Positions 29,783-39,302 of a stretch of DNA of 64,000 bases are shown here, piece by piece (position 1 is the stretch's first letter; each line of letters opens with the position of its first letter). The translations under genes and the position numbers were made by a program. Under the pieces are notes generated by a model, which was not told where the DNA came from, searched no databases, and saw nothing but the letters and a program-made list of their open reading frames with translations. Origin of the DNA: Pseudonocardia sp. CNS-004 (GTDB lineage: Bacteria > Actinomycetota > Actinomycetes > Mycobacteriales > Pseudonocardiaceae); contig MKJV01000011.1 of the NCBI GenBank assembly GCA_001942185.1, positions 1-64,000 on the forward strand, read 5' to 3'.

Positions 29783-30447
29783 TGAGGGTGCTGGTCGTCG
29801 AGGACGAGCGGGCACTGGCCGACGCCGTGGCGCGCGGCCTGCGCCGGGAGGGCATGGCCGTCGACGTCGCCTACGACGGCGACAGCGGCCACGAGAAGTC
29901 GGTGATCACCCGCTACGACGTGGTGGTGCTCGACCGCGACCTGCCCGGCATGTCCGGCGACCGGCTGTGCGCCGAGATCGTCAACGCCGGGGCCACCACG
30001 CGCGTGCTGATGCTGACGGCGAGCGGCACCCTGGCCGACAAGGTCGACGGCCTGTCCCGCGGAGCCGACGACTACCTCGCCAAGCCGTTCGACTTCCCCG
30101 AGCTCGTGGCGCGCTGCCGGGCGCTGGGCCGCCGCGCCACCCCTGCGGTCCCCCCGATGCTCGTGGCGGGCGACGTCGCACTCGACCCGGCCAAGCGCAC
30201 CGTGCACCGCGCCGACCGGCCCGTCGACCTCACCCGCAAGGAGTTCGGCGTCCTGGAGGTGTTGCTGGCTGCCGGCGGTGCCGTGGTGAGCAGCGAGGAG
30301 CTGCTGGAGCGGGTCTGGGACGAGAACGCCGACCCGTTCACCACCACCGTGCGGGTCACCGTCATGACCCTGCGCAAGAAGCTCGGCGATCCCGGCGTCA
30401 TCGAGACGGTGGTCGGCGCCGGCTACCGAGTGCCCGCGGCAGGGTAG
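29782..30447 (+). CDS. OmpR/PhoB-family response regulator
   Basis: 221 aa. Receiver domain: acidic pocket VVEDERALAD, phospho-accepting Asp in VVLDRDLPGMSG, Thr in MLTASG, Lys in AKPFDF. The C-terminal winged helix ([54 protein letters not shown]) is of the OmpR type. The ATG overlaps the dxs stop by one base, with GGAGGAGG upstream inside dxs, so it is translationally coupled. The cognate kinase follows 20 bases later. Confidence 0.92.
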   Translation: MRVLVVEDERALADAVARGLRREGMAVDVAYDGDSGHEKSVITRYDVVVLDRDLPGMSGDRLCAEIVNAGATTRVLMLTASGTLADKVDGLSRGADDYLAKPFDFPELVARCRALGRRATPAVPPMLVAGDVALDPAKRTVHRADRPVDLTRKEFGVLEVLLAAGGAVVSSEELLERVWDENADPFTTTVRVTVMTLRKKLGDPGVIETVVGAGYRVPAAG

Positions 30448-30467
30448 GCGGAGGAGGGACGCCGACC

Positions 30468-31690
30468 GTGGCCGAGCCCGCGCCGTCCCCGACCCGCACC
30501 GCGGGCCGGCCGCCGCACCAGGCGGTGCCGGCCGCGCCGTCGCCACCGGACCCGCCGCGGCCGACGCAGAGGCGCCGCGGGTTCGGGCTCCGGCCGCGGC
30601 TCACCCTCGTCTGCACAGCGGTCGTGGCGCTCGTCAGCGTGCTGCTGCTGTGGCTGGGGTGGCTGCTCGTCGGCGGGGTGGCGCGCAGCGTGCCGTCGCT
30701 GCCGCCGGGCACCACGGTCCGCGTCGGCGACGTCAGCGTGCCGGCGGAGCAGCTCAACGACGCCATCGGCGCCGCGGCCCGCGCCGACGTGCTGCGGGCG
30801 GGTCTGATCGCGTTCCCGCTGGTCGTCGCCGCGGCCGCGGTGGTGTCCTGGGTGCTGGTCGGGCGGGTCCTCGGCCCGTTGCACGCCGTCACGGCCACGG
30901 CGCGCCGCCTCACCGCCGAGTCCCTGGACACGCGCACCGGCCTGCGCGACGCCCGCGGCGAGGTCGCCGAGCTGGCCGCGGGTTTCGACGCGATGCTCGA
31001 CCGGCTGCAGGCCGCCTTCGACGCGCAGCGCCGGTTCGTCGCCAACGCCAGCCACGAGCTGCGCACCCCGTTGTCGGTGCTGCGCACCGAGGTGGACGTC
31101 ACCCTGTCCGACCCCGAGGTCGACGCCGAGGAACTGCGCCGGATGGCGTCGGTCGTGCGAGCGGCCACCCGCCGTGCCGACGACCTCATCGCGGGTCTGT
31201 TGCTGCTGGCCCGCACCGAAGGCGCCGAGCTCGCCGAGGTGCGCCCGGTCGACCTGGCCGACGTCGTGGTGCCTGCGCTGGCCGCCGTGCGCGCGGAGGC
31301 CGGGCGCCGCGGGCTGCGCATCCAGGCCCACACCGCCCCCGCCCCGACCCGCGGCGACCCGGTGCTCCTCGAACGCGTCGCCGGCAACCTCGTCGAGAAC
31401 GCCGTGCGCCACAACGTCGCAGGCGGGTGGCTGGAGGTGACCACCGGGCCGCCGAGGGGACGGCCAGGCTGCAGGTCTCCTCCAGCGGGGCGGAGGTCCC
31501 CGGCGACCGGGTGGCCGAGCTGTTCGAGCCCTTCCGCCGCGGCCCGGTGGCCCGCACCGCCGACACCCCCGGCTCGGGCCTGGGGCTCTCGATCGTCCGT
31601 GCCGTCGTGCAGGCCCACGGCGGGCGCGTGTGGGCCGAGCCGGTGCCAGGGGGAGGTCTGACGGTGACCGTGGAGCTCCCCGCCTGCTGA
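30468..31690 (+). CDS. Sensor histidine kinase (frameshifted)
   Basis: About 407 aa. A Pro-rich cytoplasmic N-tail (about 45 residues), TM1 (LTLVCTAVVALVSVLLLWLGWLLV), a short extracellular sensor of about 45 residues (SVPSLPPGTTVRVGDVSVPAEQ), TM2, then HAMP (GRVLGPLHAVTATARRL). The HisKA H-box is FVANASHELRTPLSVLRTEVD, followed by the N-box NLVENAVRHN and G-box GSGLGLSIVRAVVQAHGG. One G missing from GGGG near 31452 shifts the frame between N- and G-boxes. GGAGGAGGGA precedes the GTG. The small extracellular loop suggests sensing at the membrane. Confidence 0.9.
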
Positions 31691-31779
31691 CGCTCCCTGT
31701 GCCGGCCCGCGCTACCCGTCGACGGGGTGCGTCGGCCGGGACGTGGTGCGGGAACGCGGTTCGACGAGGCTGGAGAGCC

Positions 31780-32934
31780 TCAGCTCCCGGCCATCGCCTT
31801 CTCCAGCCGCTCGGCCAGAAGGTCGATCTGCCATGCCCGGGCCCCACCGGCGCGCAGGGCGCTGCGGATGTCGCCGTCGGCCGGCGGGCCCCAGCACACG
31901 CGCCGCAACAGGTCGGGCTGCAACAGGTTCTCGACGGGGACCTTCCACTGCTCGCCCACGTCGGCGACCGCGGCACGGGCGGCGGCCAGGCGGGCGGCGG
32001 CGTCCGGGTCGCGGTCGGACCAGCGCGACACCGGCGGCGGCCCGTCGGAGACCGGGCTGGAACGCGGGTACTCGGCGGGGTCGAGCGCGTAGGCCTTCTC
32101 GAGCGCCGCGAACCAGTACGACGTGAGACGGCGCTGGGCGCGGCCGCGGAACGTCGGCATGCCGGCGAGCGCCTGCGCCGTGGCGGGCTCCGCAGCGGCG
32201 GCCGCGATGATCGCGCTGTCGGGCAACACCCGGCCGGGTGCGATGTCGCGTTCGGCCGCGAGCTGGTCGCGGGCCTCCCACAGCGCGCGGGCAACGGCCA
32301 GCAGCCGCGGCTTGCGCAGCTTGTGGACCCCCGAGAGGCGCCGCCACGGCTCCGCCCGGGGAGCGGGCGGCGGCGCGGTGCGCACCGCCTCGAACTCCTG
32401 CAACGCCCACTCGAGCTTGCCCTGCGCCGCCAGCTCACCGGCGAGCACGTCACGCAGCTCGACGAGCACCTCGACGTCGAGCGCCGCGTAGACGAGCCAG
32501 TCCTCCGGCAGCGGTCGGCGGGACCAGTCGGCCGCGCCGTGGCCCTTCTCCAGCGAGAGCCCCAGCAGCTGCTCCACCAACGGCCCCAACCCGACCCGGG
32601 GCATCCCGGCCAGCCGGGCGGCGAGCTCGGTGTCGAACAGCCGCGACGGTGTGAGCCCCACCTCCGCCAGACACGCGAGGTCCTGGCTGGCCGCGTGCAG
32701 GACCCACTCGGGCCCGGTGAGGGCGGGCGCGAGCGGCGACAGGTCACTGCCGAGCGGGATCGGGTCGATCAGCGCCGTGCCTGCCCCGTCCCGGCGCAAC
32801 TGGACGAGGTATGCACGCTGCGAATACCGGAACCCGGACGCCCGTTCGGCGTCGACGGCGACGGGCCCGCTGCCTCCCCCGAAGGCGGCGGCGGTGTGAT
32901 CGAGCGCAGTGCGGTCGGCGACGACCGGAGGCAA
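31780..32934 (-). CDS. RNase D-like 3'-5' exonuclease with HRDC domain
   Basis: 384 aa from a TTG. The DEDDy exonuclease site is visible as VAVDAERASGF, HAASQDLACL and VYAALDVEVL. An HRDC-like domain follows near residues 215-290 (LSGVHKLRKPRLLAVARALWEARDQLAAERDIAPGR). Family members trim stable RNAs. The same frame is open back to CTG at 33009, giving a natural-looking N-terminus (LTKEALSDDTPDAPTPVPLL) that would overlap the upstream regulator stop as CTGA. The true start is therefore unsettled. Neighbour of DUF3000 and dxs, as in mycobacteria. Confidence 0.86.
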   Translation of the reverse strand: MPPVVADRTALDHTAAAFGGGSGPVAVDAERASGFRYSQRAYLVQLRRDGAGTALIDPIPLGSDLSPLAPALTGPEWVLHAASQDLACLAEVGLTPSRLFDTELAARLAGMPRVGLGPLVEQLLGLSLEKGHGAADWSRRPLPEDWLVYAALDVEVLVELRDVLAGELAAQGKLEWALQEFEAVRTAPPPAPRAEPWRRLSGVHKLRKPRLLAVARALWEARDQLAAERDIAPGRVLPDSAIIAAAAAEPATAQALAGMPTFRGRAQRRLTSYWFAALEKAYALDPAEYPRSSPVSDGPPPVSRWSDRDPDAAARLAAARAAVADVGEQWKVPVENLLQPDLLRRVCWGPPADGDIRSALRAGGARAWQIDLLAERLEKAMAGS

Positions 32935-33005
32935 CCCATCGGCCGGCCGCAGCAGCGGGACCGGCGTCGGAGCGTCCGGGGTGTCGTCCGAGAGAGCTTC
33001 TTTCG

Positions 33006-33737
33006 TCAGCGGATGACCCCGGCACGCATCGCCAGCGCGACCATCTGGGCGCGGTCACCGGTGCCGAGCTTGCGCCCGATGCGCGAGAGGTGGCTCTTCA
33101 CGGTGAGCGCGGACAGGCTGAGGGCCTCGCCGATCTCCTTGTTGGACTGCCCGTCGGCCACCAGCTGCAGGACCTCCACCTCACGTGCCGAGAGCTCACG
33201 CGGGGTGTTGTCCGTGCCCGGCACCCGGGTGCCCGTGGCGAGCAGCGGCGCGACCGTCGGGTCGGCGTACACGCCGCCGTCCAGCACCCGCTTGACGCCG
33301 TCGGTGACGATCGCCGCCGACGCCGACTTGAGCAGGTACGCCTGCGCGCCCGCCTGGAACGCCGAACGCACCGCGTACGGATCGTCCGACGACGCCAGCA
33401 CCACGAGACGGTTCCAGCCCAGCGATCGCAGCTCGGTGACCAGGTCCAGCCCACTTCCGTCGGGCAGACCGAGATCGAGGATCGCCAGGTCGCACGGCCC
33501 GTTGGCGTGCGCACGTGCGCGCGCCTCCGCAACCGAGGCCGCCTCGTACACCGTGCCCGCACCCATCGAGCGCAGTCGGGCGGCGATCGCCTCGCGCAGC
33601 AGCGGGTGGTCGTCGACCACCAGCACCGAGAACAGCTCTTCCCGCGGGTGCGGGACCATCGCGGGCGACAGCACGGCATGCGCGGGTGGGTGCCCCGCAG
33701 CGCCGCGCACTGGTGCGCCCTGGCCCACAACGGCCAC
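33006..33737 (-). CDS. NarL/LuxR-type response regulator
   Basis: 243 aa. The receiver has LVVDDHPLLREAIAARL, the phosphorylation Asp in LAILDLGLPDGSGLDL, and LLKSASAAIVTDGVKRVLDGG. The C-terminal LuxR HTH reads LSAREVEVLQLVADGQSNKEIGEALSLSALTVKSHLSRIGRKLG. AGGAGGT lies six bases before the GTG at 33737, which is preferred over the first codon of the longer open frame. No kinase is adjacent on this strand. The 269 bp upstream, to the DUF3000 gene, hold no supported gene. Confidence 0.88.
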   Translation of the reverse strand: MAVVGQGAPVRGAAGHPPAHAVLSPAMVPHPREELFSVLVVDDHPLLREAIAARLRSMGAGTVYEAASVAEARARAHANGPCDLAILDLGLPDGSGLDLVTELRSLGWNRLVVLASSDDPYAVRSAFQAGAQAYLLKSASAAIVTDGVKRVLDGGVYADPTVAPLLATGTRVPGTDNTPRELSAREVEVLQLVADGQSNKEIGEALSLSALTVKSHLSRIGRKLGTGDRAQMVALAMRAGVIR

Positions 33738-34006
33738 GTCGTTACCTCCTGGAGTCGGTCGTTGCCCCCCGACCGGCACCAGACCCCCGGTCGGATGGAA
33801 CTACTCGCCCGACCGCCCGAGGAGGTGTCGTGGAGGAAGCGTAGCCCCCCAAGCGGTCTAACGTCGTGTATCGGATCGAACTTCTCCGGGTGAAAGTTAC
33901 AGCGTTGTCGATGCCCATCCACTCGTACGGGTGAGGATATTGATCACTGGGAGCATCGAACGCGCTGGTGAGGCCCAGGATCACCCGGTCGTGATCGACG
34001 CTCGGA

Positions 34007-34579
34007 TCAGACTCGACGAGTTGCCAGCGGGAGCGCGCCGACGGGCGGGAGACCGGCCGCGGACGCCACCAACGCGCAAAACGCCTCGGCGTGTCGCGAC
34101 ATGTCGGTGCCCACCGGGGTCCACGACGCCCGCAGCTCGACGTCGTCGTCGCGGCGGGGTCCGGCGATGTCGCCGAACCGCACCGACGACGTCTGCGTGA
34201 CGGTGCCGCCGAGCGCGACGTGCTCGGCGCAGGCGTGTTCGAGCGCCTCGGTCAACCACGACCAGCCGACGACCGGCAGCATCTCGTCGCCGAGCTGTTC
34301 GGGTTCCAGTCGGGCCTGCACGAAGCAGACGAGCCGGAAGGTGCCGGCCCAGGCGTCCTGGCCCGCCGGGTCGTGCAGCAGGATGAGCCGGCCGCTGGTG
34401 TCCGGTTCGGCCAGTTCGTCGTCGTCGGTCACGGTCTCCACGCTGAACGCCCACGTCCACGGGGCGAGCCGGGGCGGTGCGTCCAAGGGGGAGAGCAGGA
34501 GTTCCGGGCGCGGCGCCACGCTGCGCAGCGAGGCGACAGCCTGCTGGAACTCCTGTGGTGGGGCGGGCGCGTCGGACAC
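34007..34579 (-). CDS. DUF3000 domain protein
   Basis: 190 aa. The conserved opening PPQEFQQAVASLRSVAPRPELLLSPLDAPPRLAPWTWAFSVE and the later GTFRLVCFVQARLEPEQLG, GWSWLTEALEHACAEH are typical of this actinobacterial family of unknown function. The GTG at 34579 is preceded by a TAAAGT -10 with start-site spacing that suggests a leaderless transcript. It is divergent from hemE, an arrangement also seen in mycobacteria (known family context), which hints at a link to haem synthesis. Confidence 0.82.
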   Translation of the reverse strand: MSDAPAPPQEFQQAVASLRSVAPRPELLLSPLDAPPRLAPWTWAFSVETVTDDDELAEPDTSGRLILLHDPAGQDAWAGTFRLVCFVQARLEPEQLGDEMLPVVGWSWLTEALEHACAEHVALGGTVTQTSSVRFGDIAGPRRDDDVELRASWTPVGTDMSRHAEAFCALVASAAGLPPVGALPLATRRV

Positions 34580-34706
34580 GAGCGAGGACTTTAGGTCGCT
34601 CTCGGTGATCCGCAGACGAGGCGCGCCGCACACCGGGCAACCCGGACGTGGGACGGGTACCGCCCGACGGTGACGCGGTGGTGGGACGTGGGAGGATGGC
34701 GGCACC

Positions 34707-35786
34707 ATGACTGTTGTGCCTGCCCCCGACGTCCACCCCGGCGACGTCCACCCGCGGCGGCAGCTGCCCGCGGCCCCGTTCCTCGCGGCCGCGCGTGGGC
34801 ACCGGCCCACCCGGCTGCCCGTGTGGTTCATGCGCCAGGCGGGGCGCTCGTTGCCGGAGTACCGGGCGCTGCGGGCCGGCACCGGCATGCTCGAGGCCTG
34901 CTTCACCCCCGACCTCACCTGCGAGATCACGCTCCAGCCGGTGCGCAGGCACGGCGTCGACGCCGCGATCCTGTTCAGCGACATCGTCGTGCCGCTCTAC
35001 GCGGCGGGCGTCGCGGTCGACATCGTGGCGGGCACCGGGCCCGTGGTCGCCCACCCGGTACGTGCGATGGCCGACGTCGAGCGGATCCGGCCGTTGCACG
35101 CCGAGCAGGTCGCCCCCGTCACCGACGCGATCGGCCTGCTGATCCCCGAGCTGGGTGACACACCTCTCATCGGATTCGCGGGCGCCCCGTTCACCCTCGC
35201 CTCCTACCTGGTGGAGGGCGGGCCGAGCCGCAACCACGAGCGCACCAAGGCGCTGATGCGCTCGGCGCCGGACGTGTGGCACGCGCTCATGAGCCGGCTC
35301 GCCGACATCACCGGCACGTTCCTGCGCGCGCAGGTGGCCGCGGGCGTCGACGCCGTCCAGCTGTTCGACTCGTGGGCGGGTGCGCTGTCCGAGCGCGACT
35401 ACCGCGAGTACGTCCTGCCGCACTCGGCGCGGGTGCTGCACAGCGTGGCGGGCGCCGGGGTGCCCCGCATCCACTTCGGGGTCGGCACCGGGGAGCTGCT
35501 CGCCGCGATGGCGGAGGCAGGCGCCGACGTCGTGGGCGTCGACTGGCGGGTGCCGCTGGACGAGGCCGCCCGCCGCACCGGCGGGAGCGTCGCGCTGCAG
35601 GGCAACCTCGACCCGGCGGTGCTGTTCGCCGACCGCGGATCCGTCGAGGCCGAGGCCCGCCGGATCGCCGCGGAGGGCCGTCTCGCCCCCGGGCACGTGT
35701 TCAACCTCGGCCACGGCGTGCTGCCGCACACCGACCCGGACGTCCTCACGCGGCTCGTCGAGCTGGTGCACACGCTGCAGCCGTGA
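34707..35786 (+). CDS. hemE: Uroporphyrinogen decarboxylase
   Basis: Intact, 359 aa. Decarboxylates the four acetates of uroporphyrinogen III to give coproporphyrinogen III. Motifs: [19 protein letters not shown] (substrate-binding arginines), [14 protein letters not shown] with the catalytic Asp, [17 protein letters not shown], and the late [13 protein letters not shown]. The ATG lies behind GGAGG. Its TGA overlaps the hemG GTG (GTGA). Confidence 0.96.
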   Translation: MTVVPAPDVHPGDVHPRRQLPAAPFLAAARGHRPTRLPVWFMRQAGRSLPEYRALRAGTGMLEACFTPDLTCEITLQPVRRHGVDAAILFSDIVVPLYAAGVAVDIVAGTGPVVAHPVRAMADVERIRPLHAEQVAPVTDAIGLLIPELGDTPLIGFAGAPFTLASYLVEGGPSRNHERTKALMRSAPDVWHALMSRLADITGTFLRAQVAAGVDAVQLFDSWAGALSERDYREYVLPHSARVLHSVAGAGVPRIHFGVGTGELLAAMAEAGADVVGVDWRVPLDEAARRTGGSVALQGNLDPAVLFADRGSVEAEARRIAAEGRLAPGHVFNLGHGVLPHTDPDVLTRLVELVHTLQP

Positions 35787-37361
35787 CCGCCCGGGGCGCC
35801 GCCACTGTCGCCGTCGTCGGCGGCGGGATCTCCGGTCTCGCCGCCGCACACCGGCTGCGCACGCTCCTCGGCCCGGACGCCCGCATCGAGGTGCTGGAGC
35901 AGCGCGACCGCATCGGTGGTGTCCTGCACACCGTCGACCTCGCCGGGGTGGCGTTCGACGTCGGGGCCGAGGCGTTCCTCGCCCGCCGACCGGAGGTGCC
36001 TGCGCTCCTCGCCGAGCTCGGGCTGACCGACGCGGTGGTGCACCCGACCGGCGCCAAGGCGTCGGTCCGCGCCGCCGGTCGCACCGGCCCGCTGCCGCCC
36101 GCCACCCTCCTCGCGTCCCGACCAGCGCCGCGCGCCTCGACGGGCTGCTGTCCGCCGCCGGGCTCGCCGCGGTGGCCGCCGAGCCTGCGCAGCCGCTGCC
36201 CTGGGAGCCGGGGGGTGACGTGGCGCTGGGCGGGCTGTTGCGCGCGCGCTTCGGGGACGAGATCGCCGACCGCCTCGCCGACCCGCTGCTCGGCGGCGTC
36301 TACGCGGGCCGGGTCGACACGCTCGGCCTGCGCGCCACCGTGCCCAGCCTCGCCGCGGCCCTCGACGCGGGCGCGGGTTCCGTGACCGCCGCCGCTGACG
36401 CAGCGACTCGCCCGCCCCCGGACCGCGACTCGCGTGCACCCGGACCCCGACTCGCGGGAGGCGGGGCCGCCACCCCTCGCGAGTCGGGGTTTGCGAGCAG
36501 GCGAGTCGCGCTCTCGATGCAGCCGAGTCGCGATGTGGCGGGTGAGCCGGGGGGCGGCGGGGCCGTGTTCGGCGCGGTGCGGGGTGGCTACCGGGTACTG
36601 CTCGACGCCCTCGCCGCTGCCTCCGGGGCGCAGGTGCGGCTACGCACCACCGTGCGCGAGCTGCAGCGCCGGGAGGACGGCTGGCGGCTCGTGCTCGGAC
36701 CCACCACCGCGCCCGAGACGCTCGATGTCGACGCGGTTGTGCTCGCCGTACCCGCTCCCGCGGCGGCCCGGCTGCTGGGAGCTGTGGCCCCGGCGGCGGC
36801 GCGCGCGGCGGGGGAGATCGAGCTCGCGTCGTCGGTGGTGGTGGGGCTGGCGTTCCGGGCCGCGGACGCGCCACGCTCCCGCCGACGTCGGGCGTGCTCG
36901 TCGCGGCGGACGAGCCCATGGCGGTCAAGGCGTTCACCCACTCCTCGAACAAGTGGGCACACCTCGCGCACGGCGGGCTGGTGCGGCTGCGCGCGTCGCT
37001 GGGACGTTTCGGCGAGGCCGCCACCCTCCAGGTCGACGACGCCGAGCTCGTCGCCCGTGCCCGGGCCGACCTGCAGACGCTCACCGGGATCACCGCGGCG
37101 CCGGTGGCCGCGCACGTCCAGCGGTGGGGCGGCGGGCTGCCGCAGTACGGCGTGGGCCACCTGGACCGGGTCCGCGGGATCGAGGAGGGGCTGCCCCCCG
37201 GCGTGGCGGTGGCAGGCTCCGCGCTGCACGGCGTCGGCGTGCCGGCGTGCATCGCCACGGGCCGGGCGGCGGCGGAGCGGGTGGCGACCGCCGGCCACAG
37301 CCGAGCGAAAGACCCTCTCGCGCGCTCGACGAGCAACGCCGAACTCGGCCGGTCGTCGTAG
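35783..37361 (+). CDS. hemG: Coproporphyrinogen III oxidase/HemG-type flavoprotein (two frameshifts, repeat insertion)
   Basis: FAD-dependent oxidase (also called HemY/CgoX) that oxidises coproporphyrinogen III in the coproporphyrin-dependent route used by actinobacteria. N-terminal FAD site [17 protein letters not shown] and [16 protein letters not shown]; later [21 protein letters not shown] and the C-terminal [26 protein letters not shown]. Missing single Gs near 36112 and 36868 shift the frame. Residues encoded by about 36401-36540 are not family sequence: they come from a phased-heptamer repeat that keeps the frame open. The C-terminal tail (SNAELGRSS) overlaps another dispersed repeat. 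Confidence 0.88.
36404..36530. repeat. 22-bp-phased heptamer array, copy B, inside hemG
   Basis: CGACTCG at 36404, 36426 and 36448 and CGAGTCG at 36480, 36502 and 36524, with a 32-bp centre step. Same plan as 8015-8140, but the 15-bp spacers differ. The hemG frame reads through it without a stop. Confidence 0.85.
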
Positions 37362-37540
37362 CGATCAGGGCCGGGATGACCGGCCGGTCGCTGGCTCGTG
37401 ATCGCCGGAAATGGTGCCGGGACGACCGATCTGTCGTCGTGCCACCACTGCCGACGATCGACGGGCACATGATCGGTTGGAGTGGTGCCAGAGCGTCACA
37501 TCCGCGCCCTCCAACCACTTCCGATGATCATGCCCCCGAT
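37338..37540. repeat. GATC-rich dispersed repeat at the hemG 3' end
   Basis: It shares GCCGAACTCGG, CTCGTGATCGCCGGAAA and a 21-bp exact block (37484-37504) with the inverted copy at 44570-44664, and its right end with 27756-27785. It overlaps the last hemG codons and fills the gap to the inhibitor gene; no other gene is seen there. Confidence 0.7.
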
Positions 37541-37561
37541 CGGCCGGCACCAGCGGGGCCG

Positions 37562-37798
37562 CTACTGCACGTCCGAGTCCGGGGGCGGTAGCCGGAACGT
37601 CCGCTGTGGTTCGACCGAGGCCACCCCGGCCACGCCGCCGAGCGCCTGGACGTGCCGGGTGTCGGCCGAGCCGGTGATCACGCCGAGCGGGCGCAGCACC
37701 TGGTCGACCTGCAGCCCGCCGCTCTCCAGGGCGGCGACGACCTCGTCGATCCGGTCGACCGCGTCATCGGCGACGGAGATCGTGACCTTCTCGGGCAC
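37562..37798 (-). CDS. Small I9/propeptide-like protein, probable protease inhibitor
   Basis: 78 aa: MPEKVTISVADDAVDRIDEVVAALESGG, then VDQVLRPLGVITGSAD and GVAGVASVEPQRTFRLPPPD. The pattern (beta-helix-beta-beta-helix, ending V-x-SVEP-x-R-x-F) recalls subtilase propeptides and stand-alone I9-type inhibitors. It lies directly downstream of the subtilase gene on the same strand, so it probably folds or restrains that enzyme; this is inference. A GAGAGGAGGA site precedes the GTG and sits right beside the MITE-like element. Confidence 0.6.
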   Translation of the reverse strand: MPEKVTISVADDAVDRIDEVVAALESGGLQVDQVLRPLGVITGSADTRHVQALGGVAGVASVEPQRTFRLPPPDSDVQ

Positions 37799-37813
37799 GA
37801 CGGTCCTCCTCTC

Positions 37814-37912
37814 GAATGTGTTCGAGAAGCCCGCATGTGGGCCGCGGTCGCTGGTGATCCAGCAGGTCCCATGTTGCCTGGGCGGCCCGCTCCGCGCTTC
37901 TCGAACACATTC
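37814..37912. mobile_element. MITE-like element, copy 2 (99 bp)
   Basis: Ends GAATGTGTTCGAGAAGC and its exact complement, 17 bp. It is inverted relative to copy 1. It abuts the subtilase TGA (37913-37915) just as copy 1 abuts the micro-ORF TGA, and separates the subtilase from its putative inhibitor gene. Confidence 0.75.
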
Positions 37913-39150
37913 TCAGGCGCCGGGGGCGCGAACGAGCCCGGACCCCACGTCGTTCGCCGGCAGCGGCAACCGCTGCGCGGCCTGCACGAGCTGTGCCCAT
38001 AGTTCCTGCCCGGTGGCTCCCGTGCGCTGGGACCACAGTGCGGCGATGCCCGCGACGTGCGGGGTGGCCATGCTGGTGCCGGAGATCGTGTTCGTGCCGT
38101 CGGGCTCCGGCCATGACGAGTACACGTCGACCCCCGGGCCTGCGATGTCGACCTGGCCGCCCTCGACCGGGGAGCTCGCGGCGGAGAAGTCGGCGATCGC
38201 CAGCGCGCCGTCGACCGCGGCGACGGCCATGATCGACGGGCTGTTGGCGGGCACCCCCACGAACCCGGCGTCACCGGCCCCTCGGCGGGCGTTGTTGCCC
38301 GCGGCGGCCACGACGAGGGTGCCTGCGGCGAGCGCGCGGCGGCCCGCCGTCTCGTACGCCGCGGACACCTCCCGGACATCGGCGCCGAGCGACATCGAGA
38401 TCACCCGCGCGCCGGCGGAGATCGCCCAGCTCATGCCCGCGAGGATGTCGGCGTCGGTGCCGGACCCGTCGTCGCCCAGCACCTTCCCGGCGAGGATGCG
38501 CGCCTCGTGGGCGATCCCGTAGCGCCTGCCGCCGCCCGGGGCGAGCGCGCCGCAGGCGGTGCCGGTGACGTGGGTGCCGTGCCCCTGCGCGTCCTGCGCG
38601 GTCTCGCCCTCGACGAACGACCTGGTCTCGATGTCGCGCCCGGCGAAGTCGGGGTGCTCGAGGTCGAGCCCCGTGTCGAGCACGGCGACGGTGATGCCGG
38701 CCCCGGTCTCGGGGGAGTCGGCGACGCCCGTGGCCTGCAGGCCCCACGTCCGCTTGTCGGTGTCGCCGAACTGCGCGGGCGCCACCGCGCCCGCGACCTG
38801 GGCGTGCAGGAACTGCGCCGCGTCGCGGAAGCCACGCAGGTACTCCTCGGAGAGCGAGCCGCCGACGGCGTGCCGAACGCCCTCCGGCTCCACCGAAAGC
38901 AGCCTGCGGTCGGCACGTGCGGCGGCCAGCTGGTCGGCGGACAGGTCCACGACGGCGACGCCCAGCTCGGAGAAGAGCGCCGGCCGGACCGTCGCGCCAG
39001 GCGCCCGGCGTCACGGGTGCTCACGACGTCGGACCCGCACAGCTCCCGGACCGTCGCGCGGGCGCGGTCGTCGTCATCCAGCAGGTCGTCGTCGAGCACC
39101 AGCAGGTACCTGCCGGTCAGCCCGGCCCCGACGTTCCGCAACTCCACCAC
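37913..39150 (-). CDS. Subtilisin-like serine protease S8 with N-terminal I9-like domain (frameshifted)
   Basis: About 413 aa. The N-terminal part (residues 1-95; ELRNVGAGLTGRYLLVLDDDLLDD, SELGVAVVDLSADQ, LLSVEPEG) looks like an I9 propeptide. The catalytic triad is Asp in VAVLDTGLDLEHPDF, His in GHGTHVTGTACG and Ser in ISGTSMATPHVAGIAALW, with the oxyanion Asn in VVAAAGNNARRG. No signal peptide is visible, so an intracellular role is likely. GGGAGGGG precedes the GTG pair at 39150/39147. One G missing from GGGG near 39000 shifts the frame. Confidence 0.87.
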
Positions 39151-39222
39151 TCGGCCCCTCCCGATCACCCGTGAGGGCTCACATGGTGCCGGTGTCCGCC
39201 CTCCGCGGCACGCCGGGACCGG

Positions 39223-39302
39223 CTCATCGCTCGGCCTCGCTGCACTCGGCCGGCGCTTCGCGCGGGCGCTGTGACACTGATTCGCTCGCAAGCTCGCTCA
39301 TC
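39223..39302. repeat. TGAGCGAGC-type dispersed repeat, copy 1
   Basis: Read on the minus strand it begins GGATGAGCGAGCTTGCGAGC, continues through GTCACAGCGCCCGCGC and ends GAGGCCGAGCGATGAG. It matches 57265-57378 at both ends. Its first TGA is the stop codon of the oxidoreductase gene. Confidence 0.7.
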
